Positions 14,969 through 22,681 of a stretch of 51,762 nucleotides of DNA are shown here, in pieces. This DNA comes from Mucilaginibacter saanensis. Its GTDB lineage: Bacteria > Bacteroidota > Bacteroidia > Sphingobacteriales > Sphingobacteriaceae. A program made the position numbers and the translations under genes. A model generated the notes under the pieces. The model saw nothing but the letters and a program-made list of their open reading frames with translations, was not told the DNA's origin and did not search any database. The stretch is taken from contig NZ_JACHBZ010000026.1 of the NCBI RefSeq assembly GCF_014200575.1, positions 1 through 51,762 of the forward strand. The letters run 5' to 3'. How positions within the stretch are numbered: the stretch's first letter is position 1; each line of letters starts with the position of its first letter.

Positions 14969-17557
14969 ATGATATCCAAAGGTCAACAGGTTATACAGCA
15001 ATGGTACAAGCAAAAAAACTGGCACCAGTTCCCCTTTCAGCAGGAAATGGAGGCCGCTTATCTTTCGGACTATTCCGGCTTGCTGAACGCGCCTACCGGC
15101 AGCGGAAAAACCTTTGCGCTGTTTTTGCCCTTTTTGGCCGCGTTTATTAACAAGCATCCCGATACGTATACCACTCAAAAAAATAATGGACTGCTCATGC
15201 TGTGGATCACCCCGCTGCGCGCGCTTACCAATGACATCCGCAAAGCCATGCAGGAAACGTGCGATGAAATTGGCCTGCCCTGGCGCATTGCCACCCGCAC
15301 CGGCGACACATCGACAGCAGAGAAACAGGCGCTCAAAAAGAAACTGCCCGAAGTACTGCTCACCACGCCCGAAAGTCTGCACCTGATGCTGGCCCAAAAA
15401 GATTATCCCAAAATGTTCAACAGCCTGCAGGTAGTGGTTATTGACGAATGGCATGAACTGTTAGGCACCAAACGCGGTGTACAGGTGGAGTTGGGGCTAT
15501 CAAGGTTGAAAAACCTCAAAGTGGTTCAGGATATAATAGCTACCATAACAGAAAGCTCCCTCCCCTTCGGGGAGGGTTGGGGAGGGGTTCGTATCTGGGG
15601 CATCAGTGCAACCATCGGCAACCTGGAGCAGGCGGCGGAAGTATTGCTGGGTAATGATTTCCCGCCGGAGCGGATAAAAATGGTGAGGGCCAACCTGGAT
15701 AAAAAGCTCGAAATAAAATCTATCATTCCTGACAATGTGGAGAATTACTCCTGGGCAGGTCATATTGGTTTAAAGCTGCTGCCCCAGGTAATGGAGATAG
15801 TGGCGCGCAGTAAAACCACGCTTATATTTACCAATACCCGTTCGCAATCCGAAATCTGGTACCATGCCATTCTGGATAACTACCCGGAGTATGCAGGTAT
15901 TATGGCCATGCATCATGGCTCGCTGGATAATGAACTGCGCAACTGGGTGGAGCAGGCCCTGCATGCCGAGGCGCTGAAAGTAGTTGTATGCACTTCCAGT
16001 TTGGATCTGGGGGTCGATTTTCGTCCGGTAGATACCGTGGTACAAGTAGGCAGCCCTAAGGGTGTTGCCCGTTTTATGCAGCGTGCCGGTCGGAGCGGGC
16101 ACCATCCCGGTGCCATATCAAGGGCTTACTTTGTCCCTACCCACTCGCTGGAACTACTGGAAGGTGCGGCGCTGAAAGAGGCTATTAAAAAAGGAATATT
16201 TGAAAGCCGCGACCCTATGCTGCTCACTATGGATGTGCTAATTCAATATATGGTTACGCTGGCCGTATCTGACGGTTTCAGAGCCGACGAATTGTTTAAA
16301 GAAGTAAAAAACACCTATGCCTTTGCCGATATTACCCGCAATGAATTTGGCCAGTTGCTTGACTTTATTACCAGCGGGGGCAAAACCCTGGCACAATATG
16401 ATGAGTTTTTGAAAGTGGAGGTTGAAGATGGTTTGTATAAGGTGAACAGCAGGCGCGTAGCCATGCGTCACCGGCTTAGTATAGGCACCATCACCAGCGA
16501 GTTAAGCATCCGTGTTAAATGGTTAAGCGGGGGCAGCCTGGGCACTATTGAAGAATCGTTTGTATCCAAATTAAAACCGGGTAATACTTTTTGGTTCGCG
16601 GGCCGTAGCCTGGAGTTTATCAGGGTAAAGGAAATGACGGCTTACGTCAAAAAATCAAACTCCACCAAAGGGCTTATCCCCAGTTGGAATGGTGGCCGTA
16701 TGCCTTTATCGTCACAATTGTCGGCAGTGTTCAGGGATAAGCTGGATGAGGTTGCTCATGGTATTGAAAAGGACGAGGAAGTTATAGCGCTGAAGCCGTT
16801 GTTCAACTTACAGCAGCAACTTTCGCATCTGCCCCAGAGCCACGAGTTCCTGATAGAGTCATTTAAATCGCGCGAGGGGCACCACCTGTTATTTTATCCG
16901 TTTGAGGGTCGGCTGGTACACGAGGGCATGGCATCGCTGCTGGCATTCCGCATCAGCAAAATTAAAACGGCCAGCTTCTCCATAGCCATGAATGATTATG
17001 GGTTTGAATTACTTACCGACGAGGACGTACCGATTGAACAGGTGCTGGAAGATGCCAGCTTTTTTTCGATAGATAACCTCCTGGACGATATACAGCATAG
17101 CTTAAATGCCAATGAAATGGCCCGCCGCAGGTTCAGGGATATTGCACACATCGGCGGGTTGGTATTTACCGGCTATCCGGGGCAGCAAGTAAAAAACAAG
17201 CACCTGCAGGCATCTACCTCTTTATTATTTGAAGTATTTACCGAGTATGAGCCCGATAATCTGCTGGTAAGGCAGGCCTATAACGAGGCCCTTGCCTTTC
17301 AGCTAGAGGAGTTCAGGCTAAGAGCCGCCCTGCAGCGTATAGCTACACAAACCATCATCCTGAAAGAGATTGAGCGCCCTACCCCCTTTGCCTTCCCCAT
17401 TATGGTTGATAGTTTAGGGCGCGAAAAACTGACTACCGAAACAATGGAAGAGCGTATAGCCAAAATGGCCCGCCGTTACGGCGCAGAAGGCGTTGCCGAG
17501 CCTGACGACAAACGAAAAAGCCGCAAACCCGGCATCACCAGGAAAAAGGGCTTTTAG
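14969..17557 (+). CDS. Ligase-associated DEXH-box DNA helicase (Lhr-like)
   Basis: The 862-residue protein is an SF2 helicase of the Lhr group: Walker A APTGSGKT (residues 41-48), DEWHELLGTKRGVQVELGLS (DEXH), SATIG, a CTSSLDLGVDF motif V, and VGSPKGVARFMQRAGRSGHH (motif VI), followed by a winged-helix/Lhr core region and a basic tail RKSRKPGITRKKGF. The family is usually encoded with a DNA ligase, an exonuclease and a phosphoesterase in a DNA-damage response cluster; none of these is next to it here. Between DEWH and SATIG, residues about 190-208 (including SSLPFGEGWGGV) are encoded by a palindromic GC-rich repeat (15555-15590), an insertion relative to the usual spacing. The frame is intact through it. 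Confidence 0.92.
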   Translation: MISKGQQVIQQWYKQKNWHQFPFQQEMEAAYLSDYSGLLNAPTGSGKTFALFLPFLAAFINKHPDTYTTQKNNGLLMLWITPLRALTNDIRKAMQETCDEIGLPWRIATRTGDTSTAEKQALKKKLPEVLLTTPESLHLMLAQKDYPKMFNSLQVVVIDEWHELLGTKRGVQVELGLSRLKNLKVVQDIIATITESSLPFGEGWGGVRIWGISATIGNLEQAAEVLLGNDFPPERIKMVRANLDKKLEIKSIIPDNVENYSWAGHIGLKLLPQVMEIVARSKTTLIFTNTRSQSEIWYHAILDNYPEYAGIMAMHHGSLDNELRNWVEQALHAEALKVVVCTSSLDLGVDFRPVDTVVQVGSPKGVARFMQRAGRSGHHPGAISRAYFVPTHSLELLEGAALKEAIKKGIFESRDPMLLTMDVLIQYMVTLAVSDGFRADELFKEVKNTYAFADITRNEFGQLLDFITSGGKTLAQYDEFLKVEVEDGLYKVNSRRVAMRHRLSIGTITSELSIRVKWLSGGSLGTIEESFVSKLKPGNTFWFAGRSLEFIRVKEMTAYVKKSNSTKGLIPSWNGGRMPLSSQLSAVFRDKLDEVAHGIEKDEEVIALKPLFNLQQQLSHLPQSHEFLIESFKSREGHHLLFYPFEGRLVHEGMASLLAFRISKIKTASFSIAMNDYGFELLTDEDVPIEQVLEDASFFSIDNLLDDIQHSLNANEMARRRFRDIAHIGGLVFTGYPGQQVKNKHLQASTSLLFEVFTEYEPDNLLVRQAYNEALAFQLEEFRLRAALQRIATQTIILKEIERPTPFAFPIMVDSLGREKLTTETMEERIAKMARRYGAEGVAEPDDKRKSRKPGITRKKGF
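15555..15590. repeat. Palindromic GGGAGGGG-type repeat inside the helicase gene
   Basis: CCCTCCCC (15558-15565) and GGGGAGGG (15569-15576) form an 8-bp perfect hairpin with a 3-nt loop, followed by TTGGGGAGGGG. The composition matches the intergenic repeat at 18073-18190 and not the surrounding codons. It adds about 12-20 residues without breaking the frame. Confidence 0.75.
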
Positions 17558-17644
17558 TTAACAAATTTGTTACCGCAAAAAAATATCCGCAACGGTTAAA
17601 CCATATCGCGTTTTTGGGCTCTTACCTTAAACAATTTTACCTTT

Positions 17645-17971
17645 ATGACAACCTTAAAACTACACCGCCTGGCTATAGCCTGCAGTCTTTTCCTGGCATC
17701 ATGTGGAACCATCGCCCCCGATTACCTGGGCGATAAGTATGACCCAACCACCAAAACCGATGTTTATTATGACGCTAAGGACGTTAAACAAAGCTTTAAG
17801 GTAATAGGCCACTTATCTATGGTATATTACAACGCCTATGATTCTGATTATTACAAAAACAAAATGACAGATAAAGCCAAATCAATAGGTGCCGATGCTG
17901 TTATCATTTTACAGAATGACGGCCATGAAAGTAAAGAAATGGTAAGGGCCGATGCAGTAAAATACAATTAA
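17645..17971 (+). CDS. Small hypothetical lipoprotein (108 aa)
   Basis: MTTLKLHRLAIACSLFLASC is a lipoprotein signal peptide with Cys20 in the LASC lipobox. The mature part is about 88 residues, polar, with a Tyr-rich middle (SMVYYNAYDSDYYKNK) and the segment DKAKSIGADAVIILQND, the helix-turn-strand seen in small YbjQ/RcsF-like alpha/beta domains. I cannot assign a family with confidence. It begins 87 bp after the helicase on the same strand, preceded by a TTTACCTTTATG context, so it is probably transcribed separately. Confidence 0.7.
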   Translation: MTTLKLHRLAIACSLFLASCGTIAPDYLGDKYDPTTKTDVYYDAKDVKQSFKVIGHLSMVYYNAYDSDYYKNKMTDKAKSIGADAVIILQNDGHESKEMVRADAVKYN

Positions 17972-18072
17972 ACGGCCTCCACATTTACAAGGATTTTACC
18001 AATGCAATAACCTACAACTCTCTACAAGAAGTAATAGAAAATTATGTGACAAAAGGTAAACCTGCCTGATGT

Positions 18073-18190
18073 TTTCCCTCCCAACGGGAGGGGTGTGTTG
18101 GGTTGTGAAGTGGCAGGGAGGGGTTTATTCACCTTGTTTATGCATAAACCCCTCCCTGCACCCTCCCGTGGGGAGGGAATCGCACCAACC
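18073..18190. repeat. Large composite inverted repeat (GGGAGGGG family)
   Basis: GCAGGGAGGGGTTTA (18113-18127) pairs perfectly with TAAACCCCTCCCTGC (18145-18159). Outer parts also match: CCCTCCCAACGGGAGGG on the left and CCCTCCCGTGGGGAGGG on the right are each locally palindromic and related to each other. The left side carries an extra TTGGGTTGTGAAGTG relative to the right. Confidence 0.75.
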
Positions 18191-18353
18191 TCCTTTGCTT
18201 CTATAATTTACCTGTCCTTTCACAGACTATTATTATTCAACAGAAAGCGTTATCCCCGGAATATTAATCTTTTTATTCCCTATTGTTATATCTATTCCCA
18301 TCTACACATTTGTTATTTCTGCATATCCACACCTAAAATTACGACAGGCTTTT

Positions 18354-18361
18354 TACCTTTG
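18354..18361 (+). promoter_or_regulatory. Candidate -7 box (TACCTTTG) for csaA
   Basis: An exact TAnnTTTG match ends only 5 bp before the csaA ATG at 18367, so transcription would start at or within a few bases of the start codon. No clear -33 element. Confidence 0.45.
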
Positions 18362-18366
18362 CCCTT

Positions 18367-18702
18367 ATGGAAACTATCACCTGGCATGATTTTGAGCAAG
18401 TGGAGCTCAGAGTTGGTACCATACTTGAAGCAACGGATTTTCCGGAGGCCCGTAAACCTGCCTTTAAGGTTGAGGTTGATTTTGGAGAATTTGGCATTAA
18501 ATGGTCGAGCGCACAGATCACTAAACATTATACTAAGGAGGAATTGCCCGGCCGCCAGATTGTTGGAGTTATTAATTTCCCTAAAAAACAGATCGGAAAA
18601 TTCATGTCGGAGTTTTTAGTTACCGGCTTCGCCGATGAAAACGGCGACATTGTTTTAGCCGCTGTTGATAAACCTGTGCCCAACGGCAGTAAACTTGTTT
18701 AA
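18367..18702 (+). CDS. csaA: tRNA-binding protein CsaA (TRBD/OB-fold)
   Basis: The 111-residue protein is a stand-alone tRNA-binding OB-fold (as in the C-terminus of bacterial MetRS): VELRVGTILEATDFPEARKP, then VEVDFGEFGIKWSSAQI and LPGRQIVGVINFPKKQIGKF, and a C-terminal PVPNGSKLV. CsaA binds tRNA and has been described as an export-related chaperone in Bacillus; the tRNA binding is the safer call. Its TAA stop is immediately followed by the ATG of the TadA gene with no gap, so the two are translationally adjacent and share a promoter. Start is the only ATG before the fold. Confidence 0.88.
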   Translation: METITWHDFEQVELRVGTILEATDFPEARKPAFKVEVDFGEFGIKWSSAQITKHYTKEELPGRQIVGVINFPKKQIGKFMSEFLVTGFADENGDIVLAAVDKPVPNGSKLV

Positions 18703-19173
18703 ATGAGATACATTAGTTTTGAGGACGAGCCGGCTATTTCGCCCGATGAGTTTTTTATGGGTGAGGCTTTAAAAGAGGCACGCTATGCCCTGGAAGAAGA
18801 CGAGATACCTATTGGCGCTATTGTAGTGTATGGCGGTAAAATTATAGGTAGAGGGCATAATTTAACCGAACGATTGAGCGATGTATCGGCCCATGCAGAA
18901 ATGCAGGCGCTAACGGCAGCGGCCAACTCCATGGGTGGCAAATATTTACCGGGCTGTACCTTATACGTAACTATGGAGCCATGTGTCATGTGCGCCGGGG
19001 CATCGTACTGGTTTCAGGTGAGCCGCATTGTGTTTGGAGCTTATGATACCAAACTGGGTTTTGGCAGGCTTAACCAAAAGATAACCCACCCTAAAACAGT
19101 AATTACCGGGGGCATCCGCGAAAACGAATGTTCAGATCTGGTGAAGAACTTTTTTAAGGCAAAACGCAGGTAA
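18703..19173 (+). CDS. tadA: tRNA adenosine(34) deaminase TadA-like nucleoside deaminase
   Basis: The 156-residue cytidine/deoxycytidylate-deaminase-fold protein has the zinc-site motifs HAEMQAL (His64, catalytic Glu66) and PCVMCAGA (Cys94, Cys97), and the TadA-type sequences DEIPIGAIVV and VFGAYDTKLG. TadA converts A34 to inosine in tRNA-Arg. The related guanine deaminases of the same fold cannot be ruled out, but the motifs and length fit TadA better. Its start codon abuts the stop of csaA, another tRNA-binding protein, which supports a tRNA role. Confidence 0.87.
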   Translation: MRYISFEDEPAISPDEFFMGEALKEARYALEEDEIPIGAIVVYGGKIIGRGHNLTERLSDVSAHAEMQALTAAANSMGGKYLPGCTLYVTMEPCVMCAGASYWFQVSRIVFGAYDTKLGFGRLNQKITHPKTVITGGIRENECSDLVKNFFKAKRR

Positions 19174-19203
19174 ATTGTACATAGCCGGCAAGCCGTGTAC
19201 AAT
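19174..19203 (+). terminator. Hairpin after tadA
   Basis: ATTGTACA (19174-19181) and TGTACAAT (19196-19203) pair perfectly around a GC-containing loop that can form a second small stem. No T-run follows directly, so terminator function is tentative. Confidence 0.4.
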
Positions 19204-19259
19204 CCGAACTAATACACAAACCTGACAATTTTTTTAGAACAAAAACAGTATTCATCTCT

Positions 19260-19267
19260 TATATTTG
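19260..19267 (+). promoter_or_regulatory. Candidate -7 box (TATATTTG) for sodA
   Basis: This TAnnTTTG match lies 36 bp before the sodA start codon, a good distance for a short leader. The -33 region is AT-rich without a clear TTTG. Confidence 0.5.
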
Positions 19268-19302
19268 TTTCATCACAATCATTAAACTTTAAAATAATAA
19301 TT

Positions 19303-19914
19303 ATGGCATTTACACTACCGGCGTTATCCTACGCTACCGATGCACTGGAACCGCACATTGATAAACTGACCATGGAAATTCACCATGGCAAGCACCACCA
19401 GGCTTATGTAACCAACTTAAATAAAGCCCTTGAAGGTAAACCTGAAGCTGATAGCAGCATTGATGATATCATTAAAAATATTTCAAAATTTCCGCCTGCT
19501 GTACGTAACAATGGCGGTGGTCACTACAATCACTCTTTATTCTGGACTTTGCTTTCTCCAAACGGAGGCGGTGAGCCTACAGGTGCATTGGATGAAGCCA
19601 TAAAAAGCACTTTTGGTTCATTTGCTGATTTTAAAACCAAAGTATCTGAAGCCGGTGCAACACGTTTTGGATCAGGCTGGGCATGGTTAATTGTAACTGC
19701 CGATAAAAAACTGGCTGTTACATCTACACCAAACCAAGACAATCCTTTAATGGATATTGCCGAAGTAAAAGGTACTCCTATTTTAGGTATTGATGTTTGG
19801 GAACACGCTTACTACCTGAAATATCAAAACCGTCGTCCGGATTACTTAGCGGCTATCTGGAACGTAATCAACTGGAAACACGTTGCTGAACTTTACGCAA
19901 AAGCAACTGCTTAA
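19303..19914 (+). CDS. sodA: Superoxide dismutase (Fe/Mn family)
   Basis: The 203-residue protein matches the Fe/Mn SOD family over its full length: [29 protein letters not shown] (first His ligand), [13 protein letters not shown] (second His), and [19 protein letters not shown] (Asp and His ligands). It has no signal peptide, so it is cytoplasmic, converting superoxide to peroxide and oxygen. The Gln in TPNQDNPLM is at the position favoured by Mn-type enzymes, but metal use cannot be fixed from this. The start follows a TAnnTTTG promoter; a strong terminator follows the stop. Confidence 0.96.
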   Translation: MAFTLPALSYATDALEPHIDKLTMEIHHGKHHQAYVTNLNKALEGKPEADSSIDDIIKNISKFPPAVRNNGGGHYNHSLFWTLLSPNGGGEPTGALDEAIKSTFGSFADFKTKVSEAGATRFGSGWAWLIVTADKKLAVTSTPNQDNPLMDIAEVKGTPILGIDVWEHAYYLKYQNRRPDYLAAIWNVINWKHVAELYAKATA

Positions 19915-19936
19915 TTTTTGTTAGGCACATAAATTT

Positions 19937-19971
19937 AAAGCGGCAGGATTTGATGATTCTGCCGCTTTTTT
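19937..19971 (+). terminator. Terminator after sodA
   Basis: AAAGCGGCAG (19937-19946) pairs perfectly with CTGCCGCTTT (19959-19968), followed by a T-run, 22 bp after the stop codon. Confidence 0.9.
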
Positions 19972-20042
19972 ATTTAATTTTATTTAGCAACAGTAATTAC
20001 TATTTTACCACATTATTACGAGGTGCGAAGCTATTATTCAAA

Positions 20043-20125
20043 CTTGTCATCCTGAGCGCAGCGAAGGATCTGTTCGGGAGTAAACAAGTTCAAAATAGAT
20101 TCTTCGCTGCGCTCAGAATGACAAA
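20043..20125. repeat. Best-preserved TCATCCTGAGC inverted-repeat element
   Basis: CTTGTCATCCTGAGCGCAGC (left) and GCTGCGCTCAGAATGACAAAG (20105-20125, right) are near-perfect reverse complements, with GAAGGATCT/AGATTCTTC extending the arms to about 30 bp. The central part is about 25 bp. No reading frame. Confidence 0.8.
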
Positions 20126-20149
20126 GAAAATTTAAAACACCATCGCCCC

Positions 20150-21148
20150 ATGAAAGCCATCGTTTTAGAAGCCGCCGACAAACCACTGGTATGCAAAGAA
20201 GTTGAAAAGCCAACCCTTGCCCCTGGCGAGGTTCTGGTACATATTAAGGCCGCGGCATTAAACCGCCGCGATTACTGGATAACGGTGGGCAGGTATGCAG
20301 GTATTAAGTATCCTACCATATTAGGATCAGACGGGGCGGGTACGGTTGCCGAAGTGGGCAGCGAGCAGGACAACCATTGGCTTAACCAGGAGGTGATCAT
20401 CAACCCCAGCAATAATTACGGCAAAAGTGATAATTACCAGGGGGCAGACTTTAAGATATTAGGCTTGCCTGATGACGGCACCTTTGCTGAATACGTGAAA
20501 ACCCGTGTAGAATACCTGCACGCAAAACCAGCCCATTTAACCTGGGAGCAGGCTGCCGCCATACCCTTAGCCGGATTAACTGCTTACCGGGCATTATTTA
20601 CCAAAGGCAATGCAAAAAAAGGCGACAAGATATTGATATCCGGAGTTGGTGCCGGTACGGGTGCCTTTGCGCTGCAATGGGCAGTTGCCGCCGGCTGCCA
20701 GGTGTTTGTAACATCGGGCAGTGGCGGAAAAATTGAACGTGCCAAACAATTGGGTGCAGCAGCCGGTGTAAACTATAAAGCACAGGACTGGGCCGAGCAA
20801 CTGAAATTAATGGCCCATGGTTTTGATATTATTATTGATAGCGCGCTGGGGAATGGTTTCGCCAAGTTCCCCGATCTTTGCAACCCCGGCGGGCGCATCG
20901 TGATATTTGGCGGCACAGCCGGTAATATTCCCCCGCTTGACGGGCGCAAGTTTTTCTGGAAACAGCTACAGCTGCTGGGCACTACCATGGGCACTCATGA
21001 TGATTTTACGGCCATGATAAGCTTTGTAAACAAGCACCAGATAATACCTGTAATTGATGAGGTATTTGCTTTAAAGGATGCACAAAAAGCCATTGATAAA
21101 ATGGAGGCATCCTCACAGTTTGGTAAAATTGTACTGCAAAACCTGTAA
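20150..21148 (+). CDS. MDR-family zinc-independent quinone-oxidoreductase-like protein
   Basis: The 332-residue protein is a medium-chain dehydrogenase/reductase: N-terminal GroES-like domain (LAPGEVLVHIKAAALNRRDY, GSDGAGTVAEVG) and a Rossmann domain with the NADPH loop GVGAGTGAFALQWA. The structural and catalytic zinc cysteines of alcohol dehydrogenases are missing, so a quinone oxidoreductase/enoyl reductase-type reaction is more likely than alcohol oxidation. It is preceded by a dispersed repeat and followed after 73 bp by an amino-acid permease with its own promoter. Substrate unknown. Confidence 0.85.
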   Translation: MKAIVLEAADKPLVCKEVEKPTLAPGEVLVHIKAAALNRRDYWITVGRYAGIKYPTILGSDGAGTVAEVGSEQDNHWLNQEVIINPSNNYGKSDNYQGADFKILGLPDDGTFAEYVKTRVEYLHAKPAHLTWEQAAAIPLAGLTAYRALFTKGNAKKGDKILISGVGAGTGAFALQWAVAAGCQVFVTSGSGGKIERAKQLGAAAGVNYKAQDWAEQLKLMAHGFDIIIDSALGNGFAKFPDLCNPGGRIVIFGGTAGNIPPLDGRKFFWKQLQLLGTTMGTHDDFTAMISFVNKHQIIPVIDEVFALKDAQKAIDKMEASSQFGKIVLQNL

Positions 21149-21197
21149 GCCTGCACATTCAAATTAAGGTTTGTAGCGTGATTGCCCTATAATCTAC

Positions 21198-21205
21198 TAA
21201 TTTTG
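21198..21205 (+). promoter_or_regulatory. Candidate promoter (TAATTTTG) for the permease-reductase pair
   Basis: A TAnnTTTG box lies 16 bp before the permease ATG at 21222; TTTG at 21170-21173 could be the -33 element, with a spacer of 24 bp, slightly longer than usual. Confidence 0.45.
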
Positions 21206-21221
21206 TGGACTTTATTTAGGC

Positions 21222-22676
21222 ATGATCAAAAAACCCATAGACCTGCTGCTGAAAGAGTCGGCAGAAGAAGGAGAACACTCATTAAAACGCTCACTCGGCC
21301 CGGTTAATCTTATCCTGATCGGGATAGGCATCATCATCGGGGCCGGTTTATTTTCATTAACAGGTATAGCAGCCGGGCAGCATTCTGGCCCCGCTGTAAC
21401 TATTTCCTTCCTGATAGCTGCTGTTGGCTGTACTTTTGCAGCTTTGTGCTATGCCGAGTTTTCGGCCATGATACCGGTTGCGGGCAGTGCATACACCTAC
21501 TCATACGCCACCATGGGCGAGCTTTTTGCCTGGATCATTGGCTGGGACCTGGTGTTGGAATATTCTGTAGGTGCTGCTACGGTAGCCATCAGTTGGTCGC
21601 AGTACCTCACCAAGTTTTTGTCGTGGTTTGATCTTTATCTGCCTCCGCAGCTTATCCTATCGCCTTTTGAAACCGCCAAAGCCGCCAATGGCGATGTAGT
21701 ACGCGGTATTATTAACCTGCCCGCCGCCTTAATTGTTATTGTGGTAACCAGCATTATTATCCGGGGTACCAAGGGCTCAGCACTTATCAATGCCATAATA
21801 GTAAGTTTAAAAGTAGGTGTGGTACTGGTATTTATAGCTGTTGGCTGGTCATTCATTAATCCGCAGAACTATCACCCCTATATACCGCAAAATACGGGCG
21901 TGTGGGGCAACTACGGCTGGTCGGGCATACTACGCGGTGCCGGCCTGGTTTTCTTTGTATTTATAGGGTTTGATGCCGTATCAACAGCAGCCCAGGAGGC
22001 TAAAAAACCGCAGCGCAACATGCCTATAGGTATTATTGGCTCGCTGGTGGTTTGTACCATCCTGTTTGTAATATTTGCCCACGTAATGACCGGAATGGCC
22101 AACTATAAAGAGTTTATAGGCTCGGGCGCACCGGTTGCCATCGCTATTGAAAAAACACATTACCAATGGCTCAGCAAGGCCATTGTACTGGCCATACTCA
22201 TTGGTTACACTTCGGTTATCCTGGTTGATTTACTGGGACAGTCAAGGGTATTCTTCTCCATGTCAAAAGATGGTTTATTGCCTCAAGTATTTTCTGATAT
22301 ACACCCCAAATTTCGCACGCCCTGGAAATCAAATATCGTACTCTGCGGTTTCATTGCCCTGTTTGCAGCGTTTGTACCCATCAGGGTAGTTGGCGAAATG
22401 ACCAGTATTGGTACGCTGCTAGCCTTTGTAATGGTTTGTGCCGGAGTACTTATTTTGCGTAAACAGCAACCCAATATCCACCGTCCGTTTAAAACTCCGT
22501 TGGTGCCGCTGGTACCTATATTAGGTATATTGGTTTGCTTTGCCATGATGACATTTTTGCCCGGCGATACCTGGCTCAGATTATTAATTTGGTTGGCAAT
22601 TGGTTTAGTGATATATTTCACCTACGGTAAAAAAAACAGTGTAATACGAAAAAGGCTTGCAGCAAAGCAGGGATAG
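21222..22676 (+). CDS. APC-superfamily amino-acid permease (cationic amino-acid transporter type)
   Basis: The 484-residue protein has about twelve hydrophobic helices starting after a polar N-terminal 25 residues. The first helix contains the substrate-binding break GIGIIIGAGLFSLTG, and FFVFIGFDAVSTAAQEAKKPQRNMP is the conserved APC loop after helix 6. The pattern fits the CAT subgroup (YfnA-like) that takes up amino acids by proton symport across the inner membrane. The 2Fe-2S reductase gene starts 5 bp after its stop codon, so they share an mRNA. The actual substrate cannot be told from sequence. Confidence 0.9.
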   Translation: MIKKPIDLLLKESAEEGEHSLKRSLGPVNLILIGIGIIIGAGLFSLTGIAAGQHSGPAVTISFLIAAVGCTFAALCYAEFSAMIPVAGSAYTYSYATMGELFAWIIGWDLVLEYSVGAATVAISWSQYLTKFLSWFDLYLPPQLILSPFETAKAANGDVVRGIINLPAALIVIVVTSIIIRGTKGSALINAIIVSLKVGVVLVFIAVGWSFINPQNYHPYIPQNTGVWGNYGWSGILRGAGLVFFVFIGFDAVSTAAQEAKKPQRNMPIGIIGSLVVCTILFVIFAHVMTGMANYKEFIGSGAPVAIAIEKTHYQWLSKAIVLAILIGYTSVILVDLLGQSRVFFSMSKDGLLPQVFSDIHPKFRTPWKSNIVLCGFIALFAAFVPIRVVGEMTSIGTLLAFVMVCAGVLILRKQQPNIHRPFKTPLVPLVPILGILVCFAMMTFLPGDTWLRLLIWLAIGLVIYFTYGKKNSVIRKRLAAKQG

Positions 22677-22681
22677 TTTTC

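Larger units (their letters stand above)
17972..18366. other. 395-bp gene-free stretch
   Basis: This gap contains the large GGGAGGGG inverted repeat (18073-18190) and the csaA promoter. A 174-codon frame starting at 18095 runs through the repeat and then out of frame across csaA; its composition is that of repeat plus shadow, so it is not counted as a gene. Confidence 0.6.

Noticed and set aside
18095..18619. 174-codon frame running from the repeat into csaA
   Set aside because: The first part translates the GGGAGGGG repeat and the rest is out of frame with csaA, which has a full OB-fold.
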